Below are positions 8,948 to 16,451 of a DNA stretch of 64,000 bases, piece by piece. The number at the start of each line of letters is the position of its first letter. The first letter of the stretch is position 1. Location of the stretch: contig JAOZIE010000002.1 in NCBI GenBank assembly GCA_026014485.1, positions 233,081 to 297,080 of the forward strand, written 5' to 3'. A program made the position numbers and the translations under genes. The DNA comes from Candidatus Bathyarchaeota archaeon. GTDB taxonomy: Archaea; Thermoproteota; Bathyarchaeia; Bathyarchaeales; Bathycorpusculaceae. The notes beneath the pieces were generated by a model. That model had not been told where the DNA came from and ran no database searches. It saw only the letters and a list, made by a program, of their open reading frames with translations.

Positions 8948-8955
8948 TAACACTT

Positions 8956-10143
8956 ACGGGAACATCCCAAACATTTACCATAAAGTATGTTATACACGCA
9001 AGATTCGAAATTGAAGGTGTAGTTGAAAAACCCGACGTAATCGGCGCAGTTTTTGGCCAAACCGAAGGATTATTCGGACCCGAACTAGACCTTAGAGAAC
9101 TACAAAAAACAGGACGCATCGGCAGAATCGAAATTGAACTGCACAGCAAAAACGACCGCACCGCAGGCGCCATCACCATACCTACAAGTCTTGACCGCGT
9201 AAGCACCGCACTCATAGCTGCAAGCGTCGAAAGCATAAACCGCGTTGGACCCTGCAGCGCAAAAGTCCTTCTAGACAAAATCGAAGACATACGCGAAGCC
9301 AGACGAAAAATAATCATCGACAGAGCCAAAGACATTCTCCACAGATGGAACATCGAATCCATGCCCAGCGTTGATGAAATCTACAAAGAAATCAGCGAAA
9401 CCATGAAAGTAGGCAAAGTCGAAAAATTCGGACCTGAAGACCTCCCAGCAGGACCAACCCTTGAAACAAGCAAAGAAATCTACGTGGTCGAAGGAAGAGC
9501 CGACATCATAAACCTCATGCGCTGTGGCATATCAAACACTGTCGCACTTGAAGGAGCAAAAGTTCCTGACTCCATAAAACGTCTCACAAAAGAAAAAGAA
9601 TCCACCGCACTTCTAGACGGTGACCGCGGCGGAGATTTAATCCTCAAAGAACTTCTCCAAGTAACCAACATCAAATACGTTGGACGAGCACCCCGAGGCA
9701 AAGAAATCGAAGAATGCAGCTGCAAAGAAATCGCAGAAGCCATAGCCTCTAAAGTCGCAGTAGCAGACCTCTACAAACCCAAAAAAGCCGAACGCCCAGA
9801 AAAACAAGAAAGACCCGAAAAGCGACCTGAAAAACCAAAGAAAGAGTTCCCCGAGCCGATGGTTAAAGCAGCCAAAGCGCTGGTTGGCTCATTGGAAGCT
9901 GTTCTTTTGAACGAGAAGCTGGAGCAAACCGAGAAGCTGCCCGTCAGCCAGTTAGCTGAGAGACTACAGCAAGCCTCCGGCGTGGACACAGTGATTTTCG
10001 ACGGCATCATCACCCAACGCATAGTCGACATCGCCAGCGAAAAAAACATCAAACGCATCATCGCATCCAGAGTCTCCGAAGCAGTAAAACCAACCCTCAA
10101 CGTCGAACTAGATACATTCCAAGACCTCATCACACCAAACTAA
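8956..10143 (+). CDS. dnaG: Archaeal DnaG-type primase, apparent ACG start
   Basis: About 395 residues. The archaeal DnaG N-terminal domain is intact (ARFEIEGVVEKPDVIGAVFG, GPELDLRELQKTGRIGRIE), followed by the TOPRIM domain: EIYVVEGRADIINLMRCGIS with the catalytic Glu, ALLDGDRGGDLILKEL with the Asp-x-Asp pair, then YVGRAPRGKEIEECSCKEI. A charged Glu/Lys/Pro linker (about 275-300) precedes the C-terminal exosome-associating region. The family makes short primers and also associates with the archaeal exosome. Coding similarity begins right after 8956, but the first canonical start codon in frame is 9361, inside the protein. GGAGGT sits 8 nt before ACG at 8956, so ACG is the likely start unless the base is a sequencing error. 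The gene stands alone, with a gap on both sides. Confidence 0.9.
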   Translation, partial: TGTSQTFTIKYVIHARFEIEGVVEKPDVIGAVFGQTEGLFGPELDLRELQKTGRIGRIEIELHSKNDRTAGAITIPTSLDRVSTALIAASVESINRVGPCSAKVLLDKIEDIREARRKIIIDRAKDILHRWNIESMPSVDEIYKEISETMKVGKVEKFGPEDLPAGPTLETSKEIYVVEGRADIINLMRCGISNTVALEGAKVPDSIKRLTKEKESTALLDGDRGGDLILKELLQVTNIKYVGRAPRGKEIEECSCKEIAEAIASKVAVADLYKPKKAERPEKQERPEKRPEKPKKEFPEPMVKAAKALVGSLEAVLLNEKLEQTEKLPVSQLAERLQQASGVDTVIFDGIITQRIVDIASEKNIKRIIASRVSEAVKPTLNVELDTFQDLITPN

Positions 10144-10231
10144 ACCCAACCCAACCACCTCTCTCCTCTTCCCTTTCTAACCAACAAAAAAACCAAGCCA
10201 ACTTAACCTTAATCTACAGTCAACTTCTCCA

Positions 10232-10383
10232 AAAAACAAAACCGCCTAGAAGGGCGAGCTCACAGCCTATTGGCCATCAGAGCCATCCGTTTATCGAGGA
10301 GAAAGGAGAAGGCTTCGAAAACGGAAAATCTTCTGCTGGCTAACCTGATGCGCCTTCAACCTCGCTCGCCCTTCCATGCTACG
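10232..10383 (-). ncRNA. Candidate structured small RNA with nested helices
   Basis: Seen directly: an 11-bp closing helix (10249-10259 with 10364-10374), CATCAG/CTGATG (10275-10280 with 10345-10350) extended by GGC/GCC (10272-10274 with 10352-10354) past one bulged base, AGCC/GGCT (10281-10284 with 10338-10341), CCGTTT/AAACGG (10287-10292 with 10319-10324) and TCGA/TCGA (10294-10297 with 10315-10318), all properly nested around a 17-nt loop at 10298-10314. On the minus strand a TATA box (10405-10414) lies about 25 nt before the proposed 5' end and a T-rich run (10231-10241) follows the closing helix, so minus is the favoured strand. There the loop is pyrimidine-rich (CTTCTCCTTTCTCC) and resembles an anti-SD sequence. 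It does not look like tRNA, 5S rRNA, SRP RNA or RNase P RNA. Strand and ends are inferred. Confidence 0.65.
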
Positions 10384-10404
10384 ACTCAAGACTTAAGATA
10401 AAGG

Positions 10405-10414
10405 CTTATAAAAG
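10405..10414 (-). promoter_or_regulatory. TATA box for the candidate small RNA
   Basis: Minus-strand CTTTTATAAG, a strong archaeal TATA box. Its expected start site about 25 nt downstream falls at 10380-10385, directly before the 11-bp closing helix. It is downstream of the stop of the gene at 10451-11017 and so does not serve that gene. Confidence 0.55.
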
Positions 10415-10450
10415 TTTTATGCATCCAGAATTCATGAGTGAAAATTAGTT

Positions 10451-11017
10451 TTAGGTTAGAGTTATGGTGCCTTCAAGGATTTGTTTTTCGGGTATGCCCA
10501 GTTGTTTGCTAAGATAAGTTTTCAAGAGCAGGGATAATTGTGGCATTTGCCCAGTGTAGGTTATAAGATGATTGTTCTTTAGGGCTTCTATAGTGATGTT
10601 CTGGTCTGTTTCTTTTGTAGTGAAAGCAGCTGTCTGCGCTTTAGCAGATAGTTCCCAGAAATCCTCCCACTGCGTGCATTGCATCCGCAACGGCAAACTA
10701 CACGGCAACGTGGGGGTCATGTTTTCAGATTCGGGCATGGCCAGCGTTGTTCCAGAGGATACCTGTGTTGCCGCGGTTTGCTGGGGGGTTGCTGTTAGTG
10801 TTTTGAACAGATTGCTGACTTCAGTTTGGACGCCGTTAATTTTATCCTCAATTTTCTTTACTCTGCAGTTCAGTTCGCTCGATTCACCCAGTTGACCTGC
10901 AACAGTGCCCAGCTCGTCTATGAGCCTATCTAAGTCTTTTTCATGTTCCTTGAGAACGTTAACGATGAAGTCTAATGCCTCTAACGCTTCATCTTTAGAT
11001 GGGGCTTTCTCTGACAT
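10451..11017 (-). CDS. Coiled-coil protein, function unknown
   Basis: 188 residues from ATG 11017, with AGAGGA directly upstream as SD; a longer reading from 11080 is possible but ignores that SD. The N-terminal half is a long helix or coiled coil (EALEALDFIVNVLKEHEKDL, LNCRVKKIEDKINGVQTEVS). A Thr/Gln/Ser-rich linker (about 85-120) follows, then a compact C-terminal domain (CTQWEDFWELSAKAQTAAF, TIEALKNNHLITYTGQMP). No membrane segment or catalytic motif is visible. It could be a scaffold or regulator; I do not recognise a family. The candidate small RNA lies just downstream on the same strand but appears to have its own promoter. Confidence 0.65.
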   Translation of the reverse strand: MSEKAPSKDEALEALDFIVNVLKEHEKDLDRLIDELGTVAGQLGESSELNCRVKKIEDKINGVQTEVSNLFKTLTATPQQTAATQVSSGTTLAMPESENMTPTLPCSLPLRMQCTQWEDFWELSAKAQTAAFTTKETDQNITIEALKNNHLITYTGQMPQLSLLLKTYLSKQLGIPEKQILEGTITLT

Positions 11018-11655
11018 ATTCCTCTGGACCTCACGCTGCCTATAATAATGCAAAGAACTAATAAGGCTAACGAATCCCAAAAATGTATCTCAGTGAAGAC
11101 ATACCCGTATTGATTAGTAATAATGCATATTTACCCAACCTTTGAAGTTTCTTCACAATACCCAAACCACCCGATTACGCATAAACACACAAAAAAGACC
11201 CTCACAAAGCCTGATTGTATTACTCTCCAACGGGCACACAACTCTACTCAATTACCCTTTGAAGTAGCCTTATGCCGTTTCCCATCAGCACAACTCCTGT
11301 TTTGAACAGACAATGGCTCCGCTTGTGAGCTTTTACTGGGTGAGCTTTCTATCCCCCTATGTTTCTGCAGGGCTTGTTTTAGGCTGATTTTTTGATTTAG
11401 CGTTTAAAACAAACGCATCACACTGCTAAAATGGTTGTTTTTGTCTGTTTTTGGTTCGGGCGACTATGGCTTGGTCTAGACTTAACTTGTTACCGTGTAT
11501 TGCTGTTTATCAAGTGTTTTGCCCTTTGTTTGGGTCTTTCTGCATGGGTACCCTTTGCAAAAAATGCCTCCAAAGGTTGCACGGCTTGTCTGGCTTGGCT
11601 GGTTTTGGGAAAAGGTTATTTGTTAATTTTCCTCAAGCTTACTGTGGTGTCTGTA
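11018..11655. other. Long intergenic region
   Basis: This 638-bp stretch lies between divergent genes. Open frames exist, including a hydrophobic extension in frame with the nitroreductase from 11431, but their residue make-up (many Phe, Leu, Trp, Cys) looks like untranslated AT/TG-rich sequence. A small direct repeat GTGAGCTTT occurs twice near 11325-11350. Nothing else recognised. Confidence 0.4.
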
Positions 11656-12168
11656 TTGGATGTCTTTGAAGCCGTGAAGACTCGGCGCAGCATTAGAAGC
11701 TACCAAGACAAGCCTGTTGAAGAGGAAAAGCTGCAGAACATTCTGGAGGCAGGTAGACTTTCCCCCAGTGCAGTTAACTTTCAGCCCTGCAGCGTTATAG
11801 TTGTCAAAGATCCCTTGGTTAAAGAGCGTTTGTCAGAAGCCTATAGTAAAGCGTGGTTTGTTAAGGCTCCCGTGATAATTGTTGTTTGTGCTGCTCCGGA
11901 TAAGGCTTGGCGAAGGAGTGACGGTGAAGAGTTCTGGAAAGTTGATGCTGCCATCGCCTTGCAGAGTATGGTGCTTGCCGCAACTGCTGAAGGTTTGGGA
12001 ACCTGCTGGATATGTGCGTTTGATGAGCAGAAAGCCAAAGAAGCACTTGGGATTCCTGCGTTTATGCGTGTGCTTGCGATGACTCCGCTGGGTTATGGCG
12101 CCGAAGTAAAAGGGCAAGTTACAGAACGAAAGCCTCTAACTGAAGTTGTGCACCGTGACCGCTGGTAG
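11656..12168 (+). CDS. Nitroreductase family FMN-dependent oxidoreductase
   Basis: 170 residues from TTG 11656, giving the standard family beginning M-D-V-F-E-A-V-K-T-R-R-S-I-R; GTG at 11647 or 11644 is an alternative. The FMN-binding RRSIR motif, the LEAGRLSPSAVNFQPCSVIV segment, the central AAIALQSMVLAATAEGLGTC helix with WICAFDE, and the C-terminal MTPLGYGAE all match the nitroreductase superfamily. These cytosolic homodimers bind FMN and reduce nitro-compounds, quinones or flavins with NAD(P)H; the physiological substrate here is unknown. It is monocistronic, with gaps on both sides and no strong SD, so it may be read from a nearly leaderless mRNA. Confidence 0.87.
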   Translation: MDVFEAVKTRRSIRSYQDKPVEEEKLQNILEAGRLSPSAVNFQPCSVIVVKDPLVKERLSEAYSKAWFVKAPVIIVVCAAPDKAWRRSDGEEFWKVDAAIALQSMVLAATAEGLGTCWICAFDEQKAKEALGIPAFMRVLAMTPLGYGAEVKGQVTERKPLTEVVHRDRW

Positions 12169-12389
12169 CCAACGTTTTGCTTTACTTTCTTGATATGATG
12201 CCTACGCAAATGGTGGTTCTCGAACGTTTTTGCTCTATGGTACGATGGTTGTGTGCGGTTCTGAAGCCTGCTTATGTTGAATTTTTAAGAATCCTGAAAG
12301 TACAATAGTTTTAAAAATTGAGCGCTATTTGCTATCAAATAACATCAAACTAAGCAAATGGTTATTATAGACCCGTGGCTCTAAGTTCC

Positions 12390-12400
12390 TTTAAATATAA
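12390..12400 (+). promoter_or_regulatory. TATA box of the first glycosyltransferase gene
   Basis: TTTAAATATAA, preceded by C, is a good archaeal TATA element. The expected start site is near 12420, giving a leader of about 25 nt before ATG 12447. Confidence 0.55.
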
Positions 12401-12446
12401 GTTCAAGCAGTAACTTAAGAAATATACGTTAGGGCGATTGCCTATA

Positions 12447-13145
12447 ATGGAGAAAGGAGAAGCAGGCAGACGTTTAACACAGGTTATAATACCCACGTTA
12501 AACGAGGAACAAGGTATTGGGCTAACTATAGCTGAGCTTAGGTCACATTTGAATGAGGCTCGAATTCTTGTCGTTGACGGCAGAAGCTCCGACCGAACAG
12601 TTGAGGTTGCAAAGAATACTGGCGCAGATATTCTTTTTCAAGACGGCTTAGGTAAAGGCGATGCCATAGCCAAGGCAATTGAATGCGCTGATTTGGCCGT
12701 TGATTACGTCGTTTTCACAGACGCCGACTACACGTATCCAGCGGAGACTCTACCGAGCATGGTTCAGATTCTCGAAGAAAACCCGCGTGTCGGTATGGTG
12801 CTTGGCAACAGATTTAACCGCTATCTGTCACAGAGTGAAGCGTTGCACAGCGTTTACCACTTTGGCAACAGACTAATAGCTTTCACTCATAACTTGCTCA
12901 ACGGCGTTCTGCTGAAAGACCCGTTAACTGGACTTCGTGTTATACGTGCCGAAATACTCAGAGACTGGGTAGTCAAATCCAAAAGTTTTGATGTGGAAGT
13001 TGAACTGAACCACCTTGTTGAGCGCAAAGGCTTTGGCATCGTAGAGGTTCCCATAAAGTATAGGCAACGCGTGGGGCAGAAGAAGCTGAAGATTGCAGAC
13101 GGCGCCACCATTTTTAAACGCATCATGCTTGAAACAACATACTAA
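12447..13145 (+). CDS. GT2 family glycosyltransferase, dolichol-phosphate-sugar synthase type
   Basis: 232 residues from ATG 12447 (TTG at 12438 is also in frame; AGGG lies at 12431-12434). GT-A fold motifs: VIIPTLNEEQGIGLTIAEL at the N-terminus, ILVVDGRSSDRTVEVA, then FTDADYTYPAETLPSMV with the metal-binding D-x-D, and DPLTGLRVIRAEIL plus a VEVELNHLVERKGFGIVEVP acceptor-side segment. It has no C-terminal membrane domain. This is the DPM1/AglJ-like group, which transfers the first sugar to dolichol phosphate for archaeal N-glycosylation. It stands about 3 kb ahead of the main glycan cluster. The first 14 nt after the start-codon A-T are perfectly complementary to the loop of the small RNA candidate at 10232-10383. 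Confidence 0.88.
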   Translation: MEKGEAGRRLTQVIIPTLNEEQGIGLTIAELRSHLNEARILVVDGRSSDRTVEVAKNTGADILFQDGLGKGDAIAKAIECADLAVDYVVFTDADYTYPAETLPSMVQILEENPRVGMVLGNRFNRYLSQSEALHSVYHFGNRLIAFTHNLLNGVLLKDPLTGLRVIRAEILRDWVVKSKSFDVEVELNHLVERKGFGIVEVPIKYRQRVGQKKLKIADGATIFKRIMLETTY

Positions 13146-13358
13146 GCCTGCTTCATTCCTTTTTCAAAGCGCATCTTTTTTCATTCGAAATTAAACAATT
13201 CTAAAAAGTGAAACTTTTTGCTGTTGAAGTGTAAAATTGTGTATAGTGCTAAAAGCTACGATGTTTTCTGTAGCTATATCTGCATGTTAGCGTAATGTAT
13301 ATATGCGTCTAGGGCTGCAGATTTGGTTGTTCGAGGAGACAAGGAGACAGGGAGCATA

Positions 13359-13829
13359 ATGCGGCTAAGGATGCAAGTATCTGTCTTGTTATGCATAGTT
13401 ATAATTGCAACCGCCTCGGGGTCAAGCTTAGTTTGCGCAGAAAATACGGCACAGTGGGGTTTCGCATGGCCATCTGCAGTACCAAACGGCGCGCCCACAG
13501 CAAACTGTTTGTTCCCAATTAATGTTCCACTATACATTAACTGGGCTGCAGGCGGAACAGTACGTGTTACCGTCACTGACCCTGACGGCATTGTGACTTT
13601 AATTGGAGATGAACTGCCCTCATCAGGATACTTAGCATTCACCCCCACAAAATATGGTACATACATTTTGTCCTGTACGGGAGCGCCATCTTCTTCCTTC
13701 TCAACGGGCGGCTGGTTCTTTGTTTTGCCAGAAGGCTCTTTGGGGACGTTAATAGCCGTCGTGGCGGGGTTTGCAGCAGTTGGTGCCTTCAAAATAGTGA
13801 GATGCACCCGTAAAAAAAGACAGCCTTAA
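13359..13829 (+). CDS. Small secreted protein with PE-type C-terminal anchor
   Basis: 156 residues from ATG 13359, with GGGAG about 6 nt upstream. Signal peptide about 1-29 (MRLRMQVSVLLCIVIIATAS). The middle is a single beta-sandwich-like domain (INWAAGGTVRVTVTDPDG, YLAFTPTKYGTYILSC) resembling an Ig or bacterial surface-domain fold. The C-terminus is LPEGSLGTLIAVVAGFAAVG followed by Arg/Lys-rich CTRKKRQ. The P-E directly before the helix is shared with the anchors of the proteins at 1862 and 50429. Probably a small surface-layer-associated protein; no function can be assigned. Confidence 0.75.
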   Translation: MRLRMQVSVLLCIVIIATASGSSLVCAENTAQWGFAWPSAVPNGAPTANCLFPINVPLYINWAAGGTVRVTVTDPDGIVTLIGDELPSSGYLAFTPTKYGTYILSCTGAPSSSFSTGGWFFVLPEGSLGTLIAVVAGFAAVGAFKIVRCTRKKRQP

Positions 13830-14291
13830 CCTGCCTTCTTTATGCACGAGTATTCTGTGGCTTCAATTCACGTTACGTTATCTATTATTAAGCACTGCGG
13901 GCGCACCAGATATCCAAATACCGATAACAGTCTCTCCAATATTTTTTCCTCTTTTCGTTTTTTCTATATTTTCACTTAGGATTTCTACACCTAATTCTTT
14001 ATTAAGGTACATTAGACAATGGAGAATAAGACGGGGGATGAAGGAAAAGGCAAAAATTGGGCTATAGAGACGCTTCTATGTTTCCTTTCCGCTCTCTTCA
14101 GAGGGGGATTTCATAGGTGATGCTATTAACCTTAGCTCTGTTATCTCAACTGATTTTACTCTTTTTATTCAAATCGTCAAACAGTTTACCTATACTCTGT
14201 CTTAGGAAGAACCAGTCACAGGCAAACAAGCATCGTTACACCAAAAGCAATTGCAATAAAATTTAATCAATAGGAGGTATGCCAACTAACT
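13830..14291. other. Intergenic region before the glycan locus
   Basis: 462 bp of AT-rich sequence with pyrimidine runs (about 13940-13980). The only clear element is GGAGGT at 14273-14278, the SD for the gene at 14292. No RNA or coding frame recognised. Confidence 0.45.
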
Positions 14292-14807
14292 TTGAAAAGC
14301 AAACCTTGCGGAAGTATTCTGCTATTTCTTATTACAGTTAGCTTATTCCTCTCCTTCAATTCAACGATGGTTTCTGCCCAAAATTCGGGAACAAGTCTCT
14401 GTTCAAAGTTGCAGGAGGCAAACACCGCAGTTACCACCGCCTTTGAGGTAGTTTTAGCCGCTGAAAAAGCAGGAGCCGATGTCACCAGCTTACTTAACCA
14501 GCTAAACGATGCCACGGAAATATTAGGGCAAGCGGAAACCGCATATGAAGCAGGTAACCTTACTTACGCACAAAATCTTGGGGGCCAAGTGGTTCTCATA
14601 GCTAACCAGGTTCTTAATTCCGCCTATGAAGTGGAACAAGCAGCATCAATCTCCTTTAGAAATACGCTATATGTGGTTGTTGCAGCTACCACGATATGTT
14701 TTGCTGTTTTCGTGACGGTGCTATTTGTTTTCTGGAGACGATTCAAGAAAAACTATACCCGGAACTTGGCTGACGCAAAACCGGAGGTTCCCGTTTATGA
14801 ATCTTAA
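14292..14807 (+). CDS. Small membrane-anchored secreted helical protein
   Basis: 171 residues from TTG 14292, with GGAGGT 13 nt upstream. Signal peptide about 1-30 (SILLFLITVSLFLSFNSTMV). The exterior part is an all-helical bundle (EANTAVTTAFEVVLAAEKAG, LLNQLNDATEILGQAETAYE), then one membrane helix (TLYVVVAATTICFAVFVTVL) and a basic cytosolic tail (WRRFKKNYTRN). The next gene starts inside its last codons with an 11-bp overlap, so the two are translationally coupled and probably interact. I do not recognise a family name, though helix-bundle proteins of this layout often accompany DUF1616 genes in archaeal glycan loci (recollection, unverified). Confidence 0.75.
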   Translation: MKSKPCGSILLFLITVSLFLSFNSTMVSAQNSGTSLCSKLQEANTAVTTAFEVVLAAEKAGADVTSLLNQLNDATEILGQAETAYEAGNLTYAQNLGGQVVLIANQVLNSAYEVEQAASISFRNTLYVVVAATTICFAVFVTVLFVFWRRFKKNYTRNLADAKPEVPVYES

Positions 14808-15417
14808 TGATTACAAATTGATTTTCATTGTAACCGGTTTAATCGGCATCCTACTCATATCTTCACCCGCCATAGGTATGGTTCTACATCTTCCTATGGA
14901 ACAACCCTTTTCCAGCATATTCCTGCTCGGTTCAACACAGAAGTTCTCCGACTACCCCTACAATGTCACTGAAGGAACAACTTATCCGCTTCACTTATGC
15001 GTCGAAAACCGCGAAGGGGAAGCCGCATACTACAAAGTGGAAATGGGCCTCAGAAATCGAACCGACCTGATAGGTAACGAAACCGACAACGTTCAAAATC
15101 CAACACAGCCCCTGCTTGAACACAAATTCTTATGCCAAAATGGTCAAATCGTGCAGAAACCCCTCAATTTCATGATTTCAAATGTCACTTACTCCTCAAA
15201 CCAATCAGTAATCAATAAAATAGCTGTAAACGGGGTCAAGTTCGAGGTGAATACGTTATCTATTTGGGATAGTGAGAAACAGGGATTCCCCTACGAAATC
15301 TTTTTTGATCTTTATATCTACAAAACTTCAGTTGGTTCATTTGAATCCCTGAATCAGTCCTTGAATCTTAAACTGAATTTGCAACCTATTTCACAATATA
15401 TAATCAACGCGACATGA
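14797..15417 (+). CDS. DUF1616-like membrane protein
   Basis: 206 residues from ATG 14797, with GGAGG at 14783-14787. One N-terminal membrane helix (LIFIVTGLIGILLISSPAIG) is followed by an exterior domain with FLLGSTQKFSDYPYNVTEGT, the sequence signature I associate with DUF1616 proteins (tyrosine/proline-rich, LLG then DYP-x-N-x-T). It holds several N-x-S/T sequons (NVT, NRT, NET, NAT). The fold is probably an Ig-like beta-sandwich. Overlap with the preceding gene and the tight link to the oxidoreductase at 15442 place it at the head of the main glycan operon. A role in exopolysaccharide or glycoprotein assembly is inference from context. Confidence 0.7.
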   Translation: MNLNDYKLIFIVTGLIGILLISSPAIGMVLHLPMEQPFSSIFLLGSTQKFSDYPYNVTEGTTYPLHLCVENREGEAAYYKVEMGLRNRTDLIGNETDNVQNPTQPLLEHKFLCQNGQIVQKPLNFMISNVTYSSNQSVINKIAVNGVKFEVNTLSIWDSEKQGFPYEIFFDLYIYKTSVGSFESLNQSLNLKLNLQPISQYIINAT

Positions 15418-15441
15418 ATTAAGAAAGGAGAATCAACAAAC

Positions 15442-16443
15442 TTGAATACGCAAGTTAAAAAACTAAGAGTAGCCGTAGTCGGTTTAGGCAAAATGGGCTT
15501 GCTTCACGCGTCGCTTCTGAACACTCTGCCTGAGGTTCAGCTTGCGGCGTTCTGTGAAAAAAACCCTTTTATGCGTAAATTGGCAAAACGCACCTTTAAA
15601 ACAACATTCGTTACTGACGAACTGCAAAATCTATCAATACAGAACCTTGACGTCGTTTATGTCACGACCCCAATTCCATCTCACTATCCAATCTTAAAAA
15701 CGATTCTTTCCGACGGCATCGCTTCAAACATTTTTGTAGAAAAAACACTTTCATCAAACTACGAAGACTCCAAAAAACTTAATTATATTTTCACCCAGAA
15801 AAGCGGAGTAAACATGGTCGGATACATGAAACGGTTCTCAGTTACCTTTAAAAAAGCCAAAGAACTTTTAGACAACCAAGCGCTGGGAACTTTGGTCTCT
15901 TTTGATGCATACGCATATTCTTCGGACTTCGCAGATGTACCGAAAGGCTCAAAGTTGTCAGGGGCCCGAGGTGGTGTCCTTGAAGATTTAGGTTCCCACG
16001 TAGTAGACTTGGCACTTTGGTTCTTCAAAGACCTAACAATTACCTCAGCCAGCGTCAAATCATTTTTGGCGCAGGGGTCCCCTGATTCAGCTACATTTCA
16101 AACGGAGGCGCCAGACGGCAACAAAGGCACCTTCAACATTTCATGGGTTAAGTCGGGATACCGCATGCCCGAATTCGGGCTTACAATAACCGGCACAAAA
16201 GGCACATTAGCAGTATGCGATACCGACGTGACCTTACAGTTAGGCACCAAGCCGCTCAAGAAGTGGTTTAGGCAAGACCTCAACGACAACGTAGGTTTCC
16301 TTTTGGGCGACCCCGAGTATTTCCGCGAAGACTCCCACTTTATCGATTGCATAATACACCACAGCACATCCGAGTCAAGCTTTGAATCCGCTTTAAAAGT
16401 TGACCGGCTACTTGATGAAGTAGCGCAAAAAGCAGGAGTGTAA
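15442..16443 (+). CDS. Gfo/Idh/MocA-type sugar oxidoreductase
   Basis: 333 residues from TTG 15442, with AAAGGAGAA as SD. N-terminal Rossmann motif VAVVGLGKMGLLHASLL binds NAD(P); VVYVTTPIPSHYPI and FVEKTLSSNYEDSKKL (normally EKP, here E-K-T) are the cofactor-side motifs; GGVLEDLGSHVVDLALWFF carries the Gly-Ser-His and Asp of the substrate site. The family oxidises or reduces sugars and nucleotide sugars; in glycan loci it often makes keto or amino sugars such as UDP-GlcNAc3NA. Followed after 8 nt by the unknown gene at 16452, likely its partner. Its SD region shares 11 nt with the complement of the small-RNA loop. Confidence 0.88.
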   Translation: MNTQVKKLRVAVVGLGKMGLLHASLLNTLPEVQLAAFCEKNPFMRKLAKRTFKTTFVTDELQNLSIQNLDVVYVTTPIPSHYPILKTILSDGIASNIFVEKTLSSNYEDSKKLNYIFTQKSGVNMVGYMKRFSVTFKKAKELLDNQALGTLVSFDAYAYSSDFADVPKGSKLSGARGGVLEDLGSHVVDLALWFFKDLTITSASVKSFLAQGSPDSATFQTEAPDGNKGTFNISWVKSGYRMPEFGLTITGTKGTLAVCDTDVTLQLGTKPLKKWFRQDLNDNVGFLLGDPEYFREDSHFIDCIIHHSTSESSFESALKVDRLLDEVAQKAGV

Positions 16444-16451
16444 ACAAACAG

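Noticed and set aside
10249-10374. 5S rRNA, SRP RNA or RNase P RNA as the identity of the structured RNA
   Set aside because: It lacks the 5S three-way junction and conserved loops, the SRP helix-8 sequence and the RNase P core; the fold is one rod.
11431-11655. Hydrophobic N-terminal extension of the nitroreductase
   Set aside because: Rich in Phe, Leu, Trp and Cys, lacks an SD, and the family begins at M-D-V-F-E at 11656.
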